A stretch of 64,000 bases of DNA from Kappaphycus alvarezii (GCA_002205965.3 NADL03000459.1:496001-560000), one strand, 5' to 3'. Shown: positions 1 to 12,421, counted from the first letter of the stretch. The notes: generated from the letters alone by a model not told the origin. Program-made: numbers and translations.

Positions 1-592
1 TCACGGTTTAGAAAAAACACAGCCAAACCGCAGACATCGCGTTCTCTCTTTATCCACTTTCCCATCTGTAATTAGTAATCAGCAATCATTGACCCTTCCC
101 TAGGCTGTAGCATGGACTCAAACGCCCTCTCCCCCACCGAATCTATTGTCTATCCTCCCAAAGATTGCAACTCACGCGAATTTTCGTCACTTGATGCTTC
201 TACTGTCACCTCCGATAATTATGGTGCTGTCTCCGTGCCGAGTGGCACCTTCATCTTTGCAGCCTCGTAGCCTTTGTTAAGCCCCGTGGCCTCTCTTGGG
301 CCATTCTGTAGGCTTTTTCCGCCATGTAGGTCTGTTCGACTCGGGCAGAAATTCCATACATTGTGAATGGCTTGAAAATATGGACTTCTAGACATTCCAA
401 AGATAATGAATCCCGTAAAAAAATGGAAACCAGAATGGGTAGTTGATCTCTCTTTCCAATTGAATGCAACTCAAGCTGCGGAGAGCCAGGGCGAGAGAAA
501 TATTTACTCATTCAATTTCTCAAGTCGCATGTACTGGACATGTGCACTTTACATTTATATTTTTATACTATTTTATTGCCAGAAAGCAGGTA
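1..592. other. window edge, no supported gene
   Basis: I see no recognisable gene. The only ATG-started frame of note is 112-270 (+), 52 residues, Ser/Thr rich and without a family I know. The stretch from about 540 is AT-rich and leads into the tRNA-like module that follows. Confidence 0.5.
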
Positions 593-658
593 TAGTCAAG
601 TTGGCTCTTGGCTTGTTTTTTATCACTCGATTGTTTTAGAAGTTGCCGGTTCGATCCT
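593..658 (+). repeat. tRNA-like Pol III module (SINE candidate)
   Basis: TAGTCAAGTTGG (593-604) fits the Pol III A box and GGTTCGATCC (648-657) fits the B box. Their spacing is a little longer than in an ordinary tRNA. I could not fold an acceptor stem and the T stem is poor, so this is more likely a tRNA-derived SINE head or a dead tRNA than a working tRNA gene. Confidence 0.4.
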
Positions 659-659
659 C

Positions 660-3050
660 AGGCACGTCACAGGGTTTATTCTGGGTTTTTAATCTCTATC
701 ACTACGCGCTTTTGAACAGACCCGCAATCATTAAGGGTTTCAGAACTCATTGCAGTTCACCGTGTACACGTCTGAGTAGTTTGCCCCAGGTAGTCAAAAC
801 GAGCTCATTTTGTCGCATCTCGATTCCACGAGTGTATGGTTTGTCGAGGATAAAAAGGGCGACAAATCGTTACTTTCAAGGAGGGCGGGAAAAAAGGGGG
901 GAAGGAGCAGCAATCAGACAAGTTTCAGGATCCACTACGGTGCTTAGTAAAGTCTTATTCGTCTCAAAGTCGGAATTACTTTGCTTATTGTTGCAGGGAT
1001 TTTCTTAGGGGCGGAGGCAGTTCGCATATGCGAACGAAGTTGTACTCGTCATGAGACTGCAGGTTTGTGCCATGTCGTCGCGGATGCGAGACGTATGACC
1101 GTGGTTGATCGTCTTTACCGTCGGGTGGAGAGTGAAGCAGAGCTTGAGGCTGGAAAACATGATCCATTTGCCGATGTGTAATCAACAATTGCCCATATTT
1201 CATTCCTTGCATTGTCGTTGTTGTTGGAATGAACGATATGGCGATACTAGATAACAGTGTATATACTGTATATGCAATTTATTTCGTAAAGAATGGTGCT
1301 AGCTAGGACGGGCCTAAATGGGAAGAGGCATGCAACAATTCTACTCTGCACACCAACAATTGCTGGTAGGAAACTCGAAGGCCGTCAACCACGAAGTAAC
1401 CGCATCGAGAAATGAGAGGTGGAAACAATTGGTAGAATCGCCACTTGAACTTGTTTTCAAATTTATAGGCAAAAACATCTCTGAAGGGAGGTGAGGGTGG
1501 TTTTTATTGTGAATAATCAATGGTAAGTGTGGTTGGTTTTCTATGAGTGGAGCGATGTTTGGGCGTCTTGTGAGCTTGCGTTCAAATTTTCATTCACTAT
1601 CCACAGTAAGAATAAGGCAATCGATTTGGTTCTTTACTGTTTGAAAAGTGCGGTTCGGCTATCCCCCGGTGTATGCTATGTGAAAATTGACCCAATATTT
1701 TAATCTCTATCCCGGTGTCCTACAGTGATGTTGAAATGTGGAGCAATATTTGTATTGAGGCCCACGATTATATTAATGTGAATGATCAAGGAATAATTTT
1801 ATATATTTTACAGTGACACTATTTTATGCTGAATCCAGTGTGAAATAATTTTTATGTCATACAGTTGGGTTTTTATATTATACAGGCTATAATTATTGCA
1901 TTTACACTACCAAAAAATTATTATCTGGATGAGCGCTTACTTGGAAAATACTTCAATAATTATTCCTGAGCCTGAATCTTGTCTACCAAAATTATTGCAC
2001 GGCTTACCTGATTTTTGTAGCAAGTTCACCCTTGTGTAGAGTATAAATAGTCCTAGGTTGTTAGAAATGCTTTTTTATATCCTTGGGCCATCGAAATATT
2101 CCCCTCGATCAGCTATCATTAAATTTGGTTTTCTATTCATTATTCATTCTAAGTCCAAATGTAGCATTTATTTATTCAAGTTAGAACTATTCATTTTTTA
2201 GATCTACCTATCCCAATTATTTTGCATGCTGGGCGTGTTCAGGATAATGAGTTATGTCACTTGTGCGCCTAAACGGCGGACGAATAATGGAGTGTTTCTG
2301 CCAACTAAAAACTAACTGCTAGTCCAATTTACAAGCAGACCGCGTTGAAGTTGACAATAAACGCAGCGCGTCGTTGAAGGAGAATGGCCCTCATCCTAGA
2401 GTCGAATACATCTTCCAAGAGTAAAACACCCGAACTTTTCTCCTAGAGTATTGGTCCAGGGCTCGGTTGACGACTGATCGTGCCGCTTCATCTCTAAAGT
2501 ACTATGAAATCCAAAAAGCATCACAGCACCGCTTTTTCATGTACATGCACACTACTACACAAGTTGACTGGGTATAGATTACAGTAAATGAACCCCTTGT
2601 GTTCCCACGAACTTTCACCCTGGAATCTATACCGGTATTCAGTCATCCAAAGTCTCGCAGTAAACAGACCCCCCATTTCCCCCGGAATTTCAAACAATCA
2701 GCTGGGAGATGATATCAGTTCCTTAGCGAAATTCAGATGAATTCCTGGTTAGAATAGAACAATAAAGCCTGGATCCTGATAAACCTAACGGATCTAAGCA
2801 GTCGATTGCATGAACCAGTACCGCCTCAAGCAAACATGGAATGCTTTATTCGCTAAATACCTTTTAGCGCAGTTGGTTGCTGCAGGCTTCCCCAAATAGT
2901 ATCAAAATCCACGCCAAACCAGGAATTTTTTCTCGAAAACGGTGAGCAATACAATTACAGGGTTCCTCCAAAAATGCTATCGTAAGAACCGCCATTAAAT
3001 TGTTAAAACATAAACATTATTTTGGAATGCCGCGACGCAGCAGTTATGCG
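660..3050. other. long non-coding, repeat-like stretch
   Basis: No convincing gene. 1240-2230 is AT-rich with short runs only; 2230-3050 is nearer average composition but all frames are short. Small frames near 643-1212 on both strands overlap each other and show no family motif. Confidence 0.5.
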
Positions 3051-3264
3051 AGAAGTCTTTGCCGTCCTGTGTTCAAGACCTGACGCAGTACGAGGATGCT
3101 ACAGCCGCCTTTACCACATGGAGCGCCTCTTGTCGACCCTCAGAACGAATTCCGTTTAGCAATTTCTGCTCATCCAACCCACCATCGCAGAAGAAGCTAG
3201 CAGATGCAATTCATATGGCTGGCCAAGAGGCCTTGCCGCTCGGAAACATCCGCACCCGCGCCTT

Positions 3265-3981
3265 CCGCGCTAGCATGTCCCTCCCGGTGCCAAAGGCTGG
3301 GTCTACTGTGCACCTTGCCCTGGATTGAGGACGCACATCAAGAGCAAAGACTTTTCCGTGTGGTTCCAGTACTTTTGCCAAACCCCCTTATTCGCCCCAG
3401 GTACTCCTTGCCCCAAAGCAGGATGCCATGAAATGCTGGATATCTACGGGGACCACTTGCTACATTGTCGCTTTGGCTGCGAGCGGAATACTCGCCATAA
3501 CAACCAGGTGACTTTACTGGGGAACGACCTTGCAAGAGCCGCCCGACGTCCATTCATCGAACCTTGTCTAAACTACCAAAACAGGACGAGGCCGGATATC
3601 AGGGCGATGGGAGCCGCCGGTGGCACGGATTATTTCGACGTAACCTTTGTCAACCCGCTCGCTCCCTCCCACGCAAGAGCCAGGGCTTTAAACTCACTCA
3701 CAAGCCTCAACGCAGCTCACGCAGAGAAGCAGCGGAAATACCAAGGGTTCCTTGCTGAGCTGCCTGGGAGAAACAGGCTGGTTCCTGTTCCCATCTCAAC
3801 GCTTGGAGGTTGGCATCCGGCGGGGTTCTCCGTCGTCAAGGAACTCGCGAGAACCGTTGCCACCCGCGCAATGGAACGGTTTTCGAAGGTTAGAGCCATT
3901 CTTTTACAGCGGCACTCCGCTTTGACAGTAACCTCCAATGCCGCTTGTTTGCTGGCTGGCCTCCCTTCCACCTTGTGGTAG
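3265..3981 (+). mobile_element. non-LTR retrotransposon remnant: RT tail plus restriction-like endonuclease
   Basis: This is the C-terminal end of a LINE of the type that carries a restriction-like endonuclease (R2-like). In order I see the reverse-transcriptase tail, a zinc knuckle (CPKAGCHEML followed by YGDHLLHC and RHN), then a PD-(D/E)XK-like core with RPDI and FDVTF. The frame is open from about 3325 to the TAG at 3979-3981. The RT-tail part just upstream (about 3265-3325) is readable but in a broken frame, and the polymerase domain itself is absent, so the copy is 5' truncated. A related, diverged copy lies at 37118-37500. Family assignment is from motifs only. Confidence 0.65.
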
Positions 3982-6900
3982 ATTGGAGTGCCTTCCACAG
4001 CTTTCGACGCATCGTACGGTTTCGCAATTGGCTTGACAATGATATGATATCTACGCACCGGTACAAATTTACTGGATACCAACCCACATATCTACCACAG
4101 CAAATTAACCCCCATTTACACTTTGGGAATGTGAATTTTTCTCAAATTTTCCCTTTGCGGAGCTCTAGTTTATTTATATCCGTAGAATCCATCAAAGGTT
4201 AGATTTATCCGCTAATATCACTTGGATAAAGCGAATATGTGCGATCTGGATATTGAGATGAAGAATTCCGAAAATGGCCTAATTTCCGGTAAATAAGACC
4301 TTTTGTCTCTCTTTCCATCCAGAGCTCCGAAAGGAAAACGTATTGTCTCATCTAGTTGTGCGCACATTGCGGAACACTTCACATTTTACTGTACAATGAG
4401 GCCAAGCGTACCTAGGCAACAAAATTGAACTAGAAAGTCAACATGAAAACATTGAAGGCGTTGTCGATTCACGGATCTGGAATCATGACAGCCCAATCTG
4501 TCGGTGTGGCGGCTGAGAAAATGGTAAATCCAGCAACAAGAAATCGAGGACCACTGCAGTCGTTCGTAAGCTTTGCGAGCCTATTGATTTCATAATGGTA
4601 CTGGTCAGAGATTTTGCACAAGCGGCTGGATAATTGGAGGTGCTTTACTGATTAGAGATGTAGGACGGCTATTTCCCGGGACGGGGGGGGGGACAGTTCT
4701 GTGTATTGGAGGATCTGAGGAGACAGAGTCAGGCGGAACTATCTCAAAAGGGTGGCGTAAGATCAGCCGTAAGACGTGCTGCGTTGGCGAAACGTTCGCC
4801 GCAGCGTGCTTTTGCATAAGGACAGATAGCACTCGCCCGAAGGTCTTAATGGCTCGCACGGAGACGTGCCTGGTCATTTACTGCGCAGTGTACAACTTCT
4901 GAAAGAGACTTGATATTTTGGATTTGCCGTAGCTAGTTGCATGATATCCTTTTCTTGTTCCCGTACGTAAATATCCTGGTAAGGTTGTATGTTTGTAGAG
5001 GATGCTGCTTGCGTCATTTACTTTTCATTAAAATCGGCAATGGTAAGTACTTCCGCAAGCTGCGTAACTGTCGCTTGAAAAATTTGTGCAAAGGCCACAA
5101 TGAGTTCGCCGTCTGTTTTCTTATAATTCCCTCTTGGCGGCATGTTGAGAGCCATGTCTAATTCCGACGGCGCCATTGCATCGGCAATCGCGAAGGATGT
5201 ACAGTACATGTGCGGTTTACGCCTTTAAGTATGGTATTTAATTATTGCCATTTTGCTAAGGAGCCGTTTTTTGGTATTTTGGCCGGAAAACTTGATTTGA
5301 ATTTCGGAGCTATTTTCAGATTGTAAGCGCGGATTCAAAGCTGCCGAAAACAGCGACCGTACCCCACCACCTGCCTTCCAGACGGGGCTCTTGCCTGATC
5401 TCCCACTAGAATCCATGAAATAAAAGGTCTCTTTTTCTCAAAGCTGCTTTGCGATCCCTTCGCCTCCTGGGCGCTTGATTAAAAATTATTCATTGAGGTC
5501 GTGTTTCTTGAGGGGGGTGTTTCTTGAGTGCAGTAGACTGTCGCTGGACGCCGATTCATGAACTCTGGAAGAGTGATTACTCAAGGGCAAATTTTCCGGA
5601 AATGTCGAAAAATTGAATTTATAATCGAGGAGAAAAGGATAATTTATTATTTGGAATTTTTTATTTTATTTGGTATTTTATTTGGAAAGTAATGTCATTT
5701 CCTAAACTGTTTTTGTAATCATGTTTTCAAGGGCGACGGAATTCCCAGCAGACTCGTCAAGTTCTTTCAAGGTGCAGTCCACAATTCAGGATAAACTCGC
5801 CCATGCCGACTGTTGCTTTCTTCTCTATAGGAGAGTAGACTACAATTGAGTACTGCACATTTGTACTGTACTGTACATACAGTATAACTCCCGAAAACAG
5901 TAGGGACACCATACTGTACTGCACTGTACACTGGTGTATATAGGAGAAATTTTTGGGTTATTTTAATGTGTGGAAGATTTGGTCGGTTCTATCCACAGCG
6001 CAAGCTATAGTGCGTTGTGCGCACTATATACATATTTAGGCATTGCAGGTTTCCACGTGTCATACAAAACTTTCTCTACTTCCTCGCGCAGTCTTCTCGT
6101 GCATGCCCCCGCGCCGGAAAGGTGAGGATTTTCCCGCACCAATCATGGTTTGGCACGGGCAGAGAAGCGAGTGATGATTTTTGGAACGGTTCTCCAAGAC
6201 CCTGCCCCATCCTCGTGCAGGGAACTGTGAAATGGTATGCTATAAAACGTGGCAAGAATTACGAAATAATCTTTCGGGTGCACTAAATCCCCCTGAGCAC
6301 TGCATGCATTATACTGTACTGTACATTATCCGCTGTACAGTACATCACTGTAAATTTACAGCCCATCAGGAAACATTGAAAGAGAAAGATAGACCTCTGG
6401 TGGCTTACAGCCGGTGTAAACAGACTCAACCCGGCGTAAGCTGAACCAGTGCCCTGACATGTTAATTCTTTGATCACTGGTGTACAGTACTGTACAAAAG
6501 GGGAAGGGATACAGGACAGTACTACTAGGATCCTTGCGAGCACTGTACGGTACTGTGTTGGTTATGGACAGTCTGTCCTTTATGTTCCGCAGCAAAATAA
6601 ATTTGACATCAAATTTTGATTTAACATAAGGCGTAAATTAACATTACTTGACGTTCAAAACTGTACCCGTCACACATTTGTCTGAATAGTTCTCCAATGT
6701 ATTACGTGTCTGTCGCGTTTGGTTATTGGTCGACGGGGCAAAGTGGAAGCTGGACACCGATTGTCATCGGTGCTGTAATGCAAATAAAGTGCACGATGTA
6801 CTGTAAGTCGAGTGAACCGTAGGATGACAATTTTGAAAATTGAGAATTTGAAGGTAGAACGAAATCCATAACATTAGTATTTTAACGCCAATATTCGCCA
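3982..6900. other. intergenic, no gene seen
   Basis: Only short frames without family motifs. Holds a G run at about 4680-4695, a direct duplication of a GTGTTTCTTGAG word near 5501-5530, and two clusters of TACTG/GTAC words (about 5850-5940 and 6310-6560) of the kind dispersed across the window. Confidence 0.5.
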
Positions 6901-7581
6901 TTCGTCAGCGGGTGTCACTGCCCTCCCTTTTTTTTTTTTTTTTTTTTTGCTCTTGTTTTTGCGGGGGCAGGGAGGGGGTGAAGGATTGAAAGAAAGTCAA
7001 AAGCGGTAAAGAGCAAGCAGCGCTGTCTAATCAAGCCCGTCGTGACTCAGGAAAGTCTGCTTTGAAACCGACATCTCGTTCGTATTTACCCCCCTGCCGC
7101 TAGTGGCAACTTTTGTCTTTTCCTTTCGCACTGTTGTCCATTACCCTCTACTTCAAGCTATTTTCTCACGCCTCACCTGTCGCGGAATCCGCGGCTACCA
7201 CCCAACATCACACATTACCATTTGTCCTGCCCCTTGCCCCTCTCTCCTCCCACCCACCATACCCCTTCCTTCCCATCCTGCCCACTCAAACCACACTACC
7301 TTCACCAACTCTGCCCACCGTACTTCACCTGCCTTCCCGATCGCATTTTACTCTCCGCAACCGTGACCAACTTTTCGTTTCACTCGTCTGGCTCACTTAT
7401 ACCTGTGATTCGAAACTACCTCTCCCAACCTTCCTTTCCCTTTCCCCCTACCCCTCCAAACCTTCGCCTCAAAACTAACCTCACCAGTGCGCTCACGCGC
7501 CCGCTCTCCCTCCTGCTTGGTTCCCCCTCAGTCACCATCCCGCCATCCCCACCCTCCCCTTTGCGACGCCTAGCGTCTGGA
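6901..7581 (+). promoter_or_regulatory. transportin promoter region and C/T-rich leader
   Basis: A run of 21 T lies at 6928-6948. From about 7085 to the start codon at 7582 the plus strand is strongly pyrimidine-rich, with many CCC and CTC words. An open frame runs through this stretch without any ATG, so I treat it as 5' leader, not protein. The leader of the minus-strand gene at 52186 is C-rich on its coding strand in the same way. No TATA box is clear. Confidence 0.4.
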
Positions 7582-10500
7582 ATGGCATCCGTCACCATGT
7601 CCACCACCCCCCATTTAGCCCTTTCCACAACTCCCGACCCCTCCTCCTCCAATTACCGCGATGATGTCACTCCCGACCCATCTCTCCCTCTCCCGCATTG
7701 GGAACCCGCCCGCCAAACCCTTTTCGTTCTTGTCAACCTTCTTTCGCATTCTACCTCCTCTCAATCAGCCGTTCAAACGCATCTCTTCTCTCAGCTCCAA
7801 ATCCATGCTCAAGCCCGAGACTTTAACAACTACCTCGTCTACATTCTCACTCAGCCCGTCGCTGTCGCACAAGTTCTACAGCTCGATCCGCTAACCCCTC
7901 AAGTCCTATCCATACGACAAGCCGCGGGTTTACTCCTCAAGACCAACATTTCCATGGTTTATCGCAATCTTCATCCGCACGTGCGCGCCTATGTGTATTC
8001 AACCTTAGTTGACGCCATTTCCGATGAATGCTCGCCCGTACGTCAGGTTGTTGCTTCCTGTGTGTCTGCTCTGGTTGCGCAAAATCGCCCCCTCGTCTCC
8101 CTCTCAGCACTTGTTGCAACATTGGCAAAGTTGATGGAATCTACACGTATACCTAGCCTGGATGGAGCCCTCACTGTTATCGCTCGTCTTGCGGAGGATG
8201 CCCCGAACACTCTTTCAGAAGATTCCTCCCGTCCGTTGCACGTCTTGTTACCTAGTGTTATTCACCTATGTGCACATCCGCAGCAGCTTATCAAAGTGAG
8301 TTCACTGCGTATTTTGAATCATTTGATTTTGGTGATGCCCCCATCGTTACAACCTCATATCGACATTGTATGCAAAACTCTTTTCCGTGTCGCTGAAGAT
8401 GTCTCGCCGCAAGTCAGGAAACATGTTTGTACTGCCATCTGCTTGCTTTTTAGTATGGCTCCGCAGGCTCTTATGCCGTATTTGAGAAACGTCATTGAGT
8501 ACATGTTGCAGAGCTCGGCGCATGCGGACGAAGAGGTAGGAAAAGAAGCAACCGAGTTTTGGGCGTTATTTGTGGAGAATAAGGCTTCTGTAGATGCCTT
8601 GCGCCCGGTCTTGCCAAGGTTGGTGCCGGTGTTGCTGACGAATATGGTGTACTCCGCCCCGGACATGGCTGCCCTGGATGCGGGAGCAAGTCCGGATGAC
8701 ATGGTCCCGGACAGGCCCGAGGACATTCCTGTTCGTTTCCATCAGGCTAGGCTCAGGGAAACTTCGTCCAACGGACATGGACCGCTCGCTGATGTGCAGA
8801 GGGATAGCAAGTTTGAGCAGGTCAGCTCCCGATGGTTACTTCCATGGCTCAGACGAATGGGCATCTTGAAGGGGAAGGAAATCGTTTGGACATTGGAAGA
8901 AGCGCTGAACAGCAGGTTAATGGGTTCAGTGGTGGGTCAGGTAGTGACGATGAGGACGACAGTGATAATGGGGATGGCAGCTTTGACCATGATGGTGAGG
9001 ACTCAGAATGGAACTTGCGCCGGAGCTCGGCCGCTGCGCTTGATGCCCTGTCGTGTGTTTTCAAAGATGATTTACTAGAAGTAGTGCTTCCTCATTTACA
9101 AGAAAAGCTGACAGATTCAGAGCGCTGGGAGCAAAGAGAGTGTGGCGTATTAGCACTCGGAGCTATTGCTGAAGGTTGTCGATCGGGGATGGATGTGCAT
9201 ATGCCATCGACATTCCCGTTTTTGCTGCGTTCAGCCTCTGATTCCCATTACATGGTGCGCTGCATAAGTTGTTGGGCGTTATCTAGATATTCGAAATGGG
9301 TACTTGAAACGCGCGACGACGCTTCTCTGCAACAGTTACTCAGTGTACTGTTAGACCGTATGCTTGATCGAAATAAGGTTGTTCAGAAAGCATCATGCTC
9401 TGCGTTAGCATCATTTGAGGAAGACGGGGGGGCCCTGTTGTCATCTTACTTGACACCAATACTGAGAACTATAACTGTCGCGTTTGACAGGTATCAGCAA
9501 AGTAACCTCGTTGTACTATTCGACGTCATTTGCGCTTTGGCAGACGCCGTAGGGAGTGAACTTGCCAATCCTGAGCACATGAATGTGCTACTGCCTCTTC
9601 TCATTTCGAAATGGAATGTTCTGGCGGACACCAATACTGTCATGTTGCCGCTTCTAGAGTGTCTCGGTCTTGTATTTCGGGCAATAGGTATTCGCTCCCA
9701 GCAGTTTGCGGCCAATATCTTTTCGCGGTGTGCGAATATCATGGATTTAGTGTACTCGAAAGAATCCAAGGGTGAACAAGAGGCCATGAATGTAGAGTTC
9801 TTGATAAGCTCTTTAGATCTTATGTGCGGCCTTGCGGAGACTCTAGGAGCAAGCGTTGATCCATACGTTGCAAAGAGCGGCAACGGATCGAAACCACTGT
9901 TACCACTGCTATTTGTAGCCATGAAGGACATGCGGCAAGAAGTGAGACAAAGTGCGTTCGCCCTTCTCGGGGAATTTGCCCGTGCGCGAATGCCCTCATT
10001 GATTCCGGCACTCCCTGAATATGTGAAGTACTCCATTGAAGCAATTGATCCAGACTTCATGTCTGTTTCAAAAACGCTACTTGGGCACTTGGTGAATTGA
10101 TTATGATGGCTGGATTTCTGCCTCGGAGCGTTCCTGTTGATCGAGATACTATTCAACGACTATTGCTTGAGAGAGCAGCGGATCCACTTGTTCGCATAGT
10201 GAACACCCCGCAGCTCAACAAGACTTTACTAGAGAACTCTGCGATCACACTTGGTCGACTTGGGCTTGTTATGTCTGAGCCCATGTCGTCAAAATTGGGA
10301 TCGTTTGCAGAAGCTGTGTTTGCTTTGCTGCGGAATATCAGAGATGATGTAGAGAAAGAGCAGGCATTCCACGGAATGAATAGCATGGTGCGACTCAATC
10401 CGGCAGCAATCCTGGATCGTTTTGATTATTACGTTGATGCGATCGCGAGTTGGTACCATTGCAAGCCAGATCTAGAAATGGAGTTCGCAAGTATCCTTGG

Positions 10501-10597
10501 GAGCTACAAGACCTCCCTGGGTGATCGATGGCACGCACTGCTAGCGTCCTTGCCTGCGCATCTGCAAAAATTAATCGCCGAACGATTTCGGTTGTGA
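7582..10597 (+). CDS. transportin (karyopherin beta-2) nuclear import receptor
   Basis: HEAT-repeat importin of the transportin/Kap104 class, which carries PY-NLS cargo such as RNA-binding proteins through the nuclear pore and releases it on RanGTP. Landmarks match human transportin from end to end: DFNNYL near the N-terminus, VPDRPEDIPVRFHQAR, an acidic loop (about 8930-9010) running into SEWNLRRSSAAALD, LVVLFDVICALADAVG, EVRQSAFALLGE, NKTLLENSAITLGRLG and RNIRDDVEKEQAFHGM. I start at ATG 7582, the first ATG in frame; length then fits the family (about 1000 residues). Two frame changes occur. One, in the loop, fits either a 32-base intron (8821-8852) or one lost base. The other sits at an A run (10070-10074), where one more A would restore the conserved NATWALGE. 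Otherwise intronless and well conserved, so probably a live host gene. Confidence 0.92.
8821..8852 (+). other. possible 32-base intron or one-base error in transportin
   Basis: The frame changes here between 8820 and 8853. The stretch begins GTCAGC and ends CTCAG, so it could be a very short GT-AG intron in phase 0. A single missing base, for example in the CCC at 8828-8830, explains the frame equally well and yields a readable loop. The other frame shifts in host genes here are also one-base losses, so I slightly favour the error. Confidence 0.35.
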
Positions 10598-10971
10598 ATT
10601 ACAAGATGATTACAAAGATCAGTTAGGGCGGACCGTGTGTAATGGGGAGACGTCGCATAGCTCCATGGGTCGCCATGTCGCTATCTGTTGGTGAAATCGT
10701 GGTGTCGAGAAAAGGACTTTCGCCTTAGTAACGAGCAGCGGCTCCGTAACCTCAAGGGAAATCTTTCGCAGCGCAATTCGCAGCTTTCGGGTTGCTGCAC
10801 AAATCAAAGTAGTCGGCTATCTTAGCTGTACAGTATAGAAGCCTTCCTACAGGAATGAAAGCATTGCACAGGATTCTTCGTTAAACATGCTTTGTGGCAG
10901 TCTTCTAGTTCTTAAGTCGAAGCTTCACCCAGAGGTCAAAACTGCTTGTACAACTAAAGATACCCGTACAC
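10598..10971. other. spacer between convergent genes
   Basis: 374 bases between the transportin stop and the stop of the minus-strand membrane protein. Nothing coding is supported. Both 3' ends must terminate here; I see no clear polyadenylation signal on either strand. Confidence 0.5.
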
Positions 10972-11949
10972 CTACTTCTTGCGAGCTGGTAGAGATGGAC
11001 GTGTGGCAAGATACAAGGCGGGACCAAAGACTGGGAGCAACATGAACGATATTGCTGTAAGGATGGACTCTCGCTCCCTGCCCTTTACAAACCAGCCGCG
11101 TCGAGACATGTCTTCCGTCAGAGGTCCCCATGTGAGAGTAGACAACACAATAAAATCGACGCATGTGGAGCTCACCCCACGTTCTGATACAATCAATCGC
11201 CACAGATTTTTGCCAGATGCGTAAAATACGATATCACGAAACTCTTGCGTTCCCGGCGTGAAAACCCCAAATGCAAACGAATAACACCACACTGAGAACA
11301 ACACGGTTGCTATCGCTAACCAGCGACTTTCCAGTATCCTACTAAACCATCCACGTTCTTGCACTTGTTCAGCAGTTACTTTTGGGACGTAGTTTCGTCC
11401 GACAAGGTAGGGTCCCAAGGCAAGGAACCCGAAAAAGATACTGGCCACACCGAATGGTTCAAATGGCAAATACCGCTTTTGCTCCGAAGCGCCCGGGTTC
11501 AGTAAAGAAGCGTAGTTGATAGCCATACCACCCATCAAGTTGAAAACGGCGTAGAAGATGTCATTGACATCGTCAAGTTGGCCTTTGAAAATTATCCCCA
11601 TCTCACCAAGGTCAGACAGTGATCCTGGACCTAGTAAAAAGGTAAAGCTGACAAAGGCCAGATACATGGCTCCAAGAATGTACCGTGGCGATGTCAACTC
11701 CGATGGCGAGGGAGAATGCTGTGATTCAGGGACGTTTGTGGAAGGTTGCGAGTCGGCAAAGGTGTTTGTCTGGGATTCACTGTCCACACTGGAACTCATT
11801 TGCGGGAATCGGCAACGTTGGTAACATAACGTATGACGCAGGGGCATTGACAAAAATGGTTTGAACGACAATTCGCTACGGGATGTAACCTGGGAGGGAT
11901 TGATACACACCGCAACGTTAGAGATAAAGGAAGCTCGTGGTGGGGCCAT
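10972..11949 (-). CDS. plastid-type multi-pass membrane protein, cyanobacterial family
   Basis: 325 residues from ATG 11949. The first 90 or so residues are Ser/Thr/Arg-rich with Phe at position 8, as in red-lineage plastid transit peptides. Then come about six hydrophobic segments: near YILGAMYLAFVSF, FYAVFNLMGGMAINYASLL, PFGVASIFFGFLALGPYLVG, WLAIATVLFSVWCYSFAFGV, CVDFIVLSTLTW and ISFMLLPVFGPALYLATRP. The layout, with FNLMG, SRWLA, a D..L..W....EDMSRRG stretch and an LLP.FGP.LYL.TRP.LP tail, matches a family of uncharacterised membrane proteins I know from cyanobacteria and plastid-bearing eukaryotes. Biochemical role unknown; plastid membrane location is inferred. Uninterrupted and converging on transportin. 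Confidence 0.75.
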   Translation of the reverse strand: MAPPRASFISNVAVCINPSQVTSRSELSFKPFLSMPLRHTLCYQRCRFPQMSSSVDSESQTNTFADSQPSTNVPESQHSPSPSELTSPRYILGAMYLAFVSFTFLLGPGSLSDLGEMGIIFKGQLDDVNDIFYAVFNLMGGMAINYASLLNPGASEQKRYLPFEPFGVASIFFGFLALGPYLVGRNYVPKVTAEQVQERGWFSRILESRWLAIATVLFSVWCYSFAFGVFTPGTQEFRDIVFYASGKNLWRLIVSERGVSSTCVDFIVLSTLTWGPLTEDMSRRGWFVKGRERESILTAISFMLLPVFGPALYLATRPSLPARKK

Positions 11950-12010
11950 TGCGAAACGATTGGTAATTGCGTGTGCGGATTTACGCGGAAGGTCTCAAGT
12001 CGTTGAAATG

Positions 12011-12421
12011 TCAAAAGCGCTGAATGGTTTTAGCGCTTGGTGCGGTATTGACGCGTCCAGCTCCAGGTGAGCTGCCTTGACTGTCTGCAGAGTTGTTGAT
12101 TTCTGCTCTATTGGTTGAAAGTGTGATGAGGTCAGGAAAAGGCTTGTTGACAGGCTGCGCTGGAGGGTTCACGCCGGAATCACGTCCAGGGGAAGATGAT
12201 CTCGGGATGCATACAGAATGGAAGTACGCTGCGATTTTTTTCATTAATTTCATTGATGTGGGACGATTCTTCACTGAAATCCTGGTCGACCTGGTGCGTA
12301 AAGCATCTTTCCGTAGCTCCTCGCCTGCCGGTCCAAGTCTGGCTTTCCTCGACGGTCGCGGGAACTCTGAGTCACAAAGCGTTCTCAATGCAGTCCATCT
12401 TATGAACGAGGGAACCTGCAT
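12011..12421 (-). CDS. hypothetical ORF, 136 residues
   Basis: ATG-started frame that is basic in its first half and Ser/Pro/Asn-rich in its second. No family recognised. It overlaps the 3' exon of the putative spliced gene 12372-12780 in another frame, and a plus-strand frame covers the same DNA, so it may be a shadow. It lies 61 bases upstream of the membrane-protein start, on the same strand. Confidence 0.2.
   Translation of the reverse strand: MQVPSFIRWTALRTLCDSEFPRPSRKARLGPAGEELRKDALRTRSTRISVKNRPTSMKLMKKIAAYFHSVCIPRSSSPGRDSGVNPPAQPVNKPFPDLITLSTNRAEINNSADSQGSSPGAGRVNTAPSAKTIQRF

Noticed and set aside
593-658. Functional tRNA gene
   Set aside because: Box sequences fit, but acceptor and T stems do not pair.
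7222-7581. N-terminal extension of transportin
   Set aside because: No ATG in this part; composition is that of a leader and homology begins after 7582.
9494-10156. 220-residue minus-strand frame
   Set aside because: It is the shadow of the strongly conserved transportin frame.
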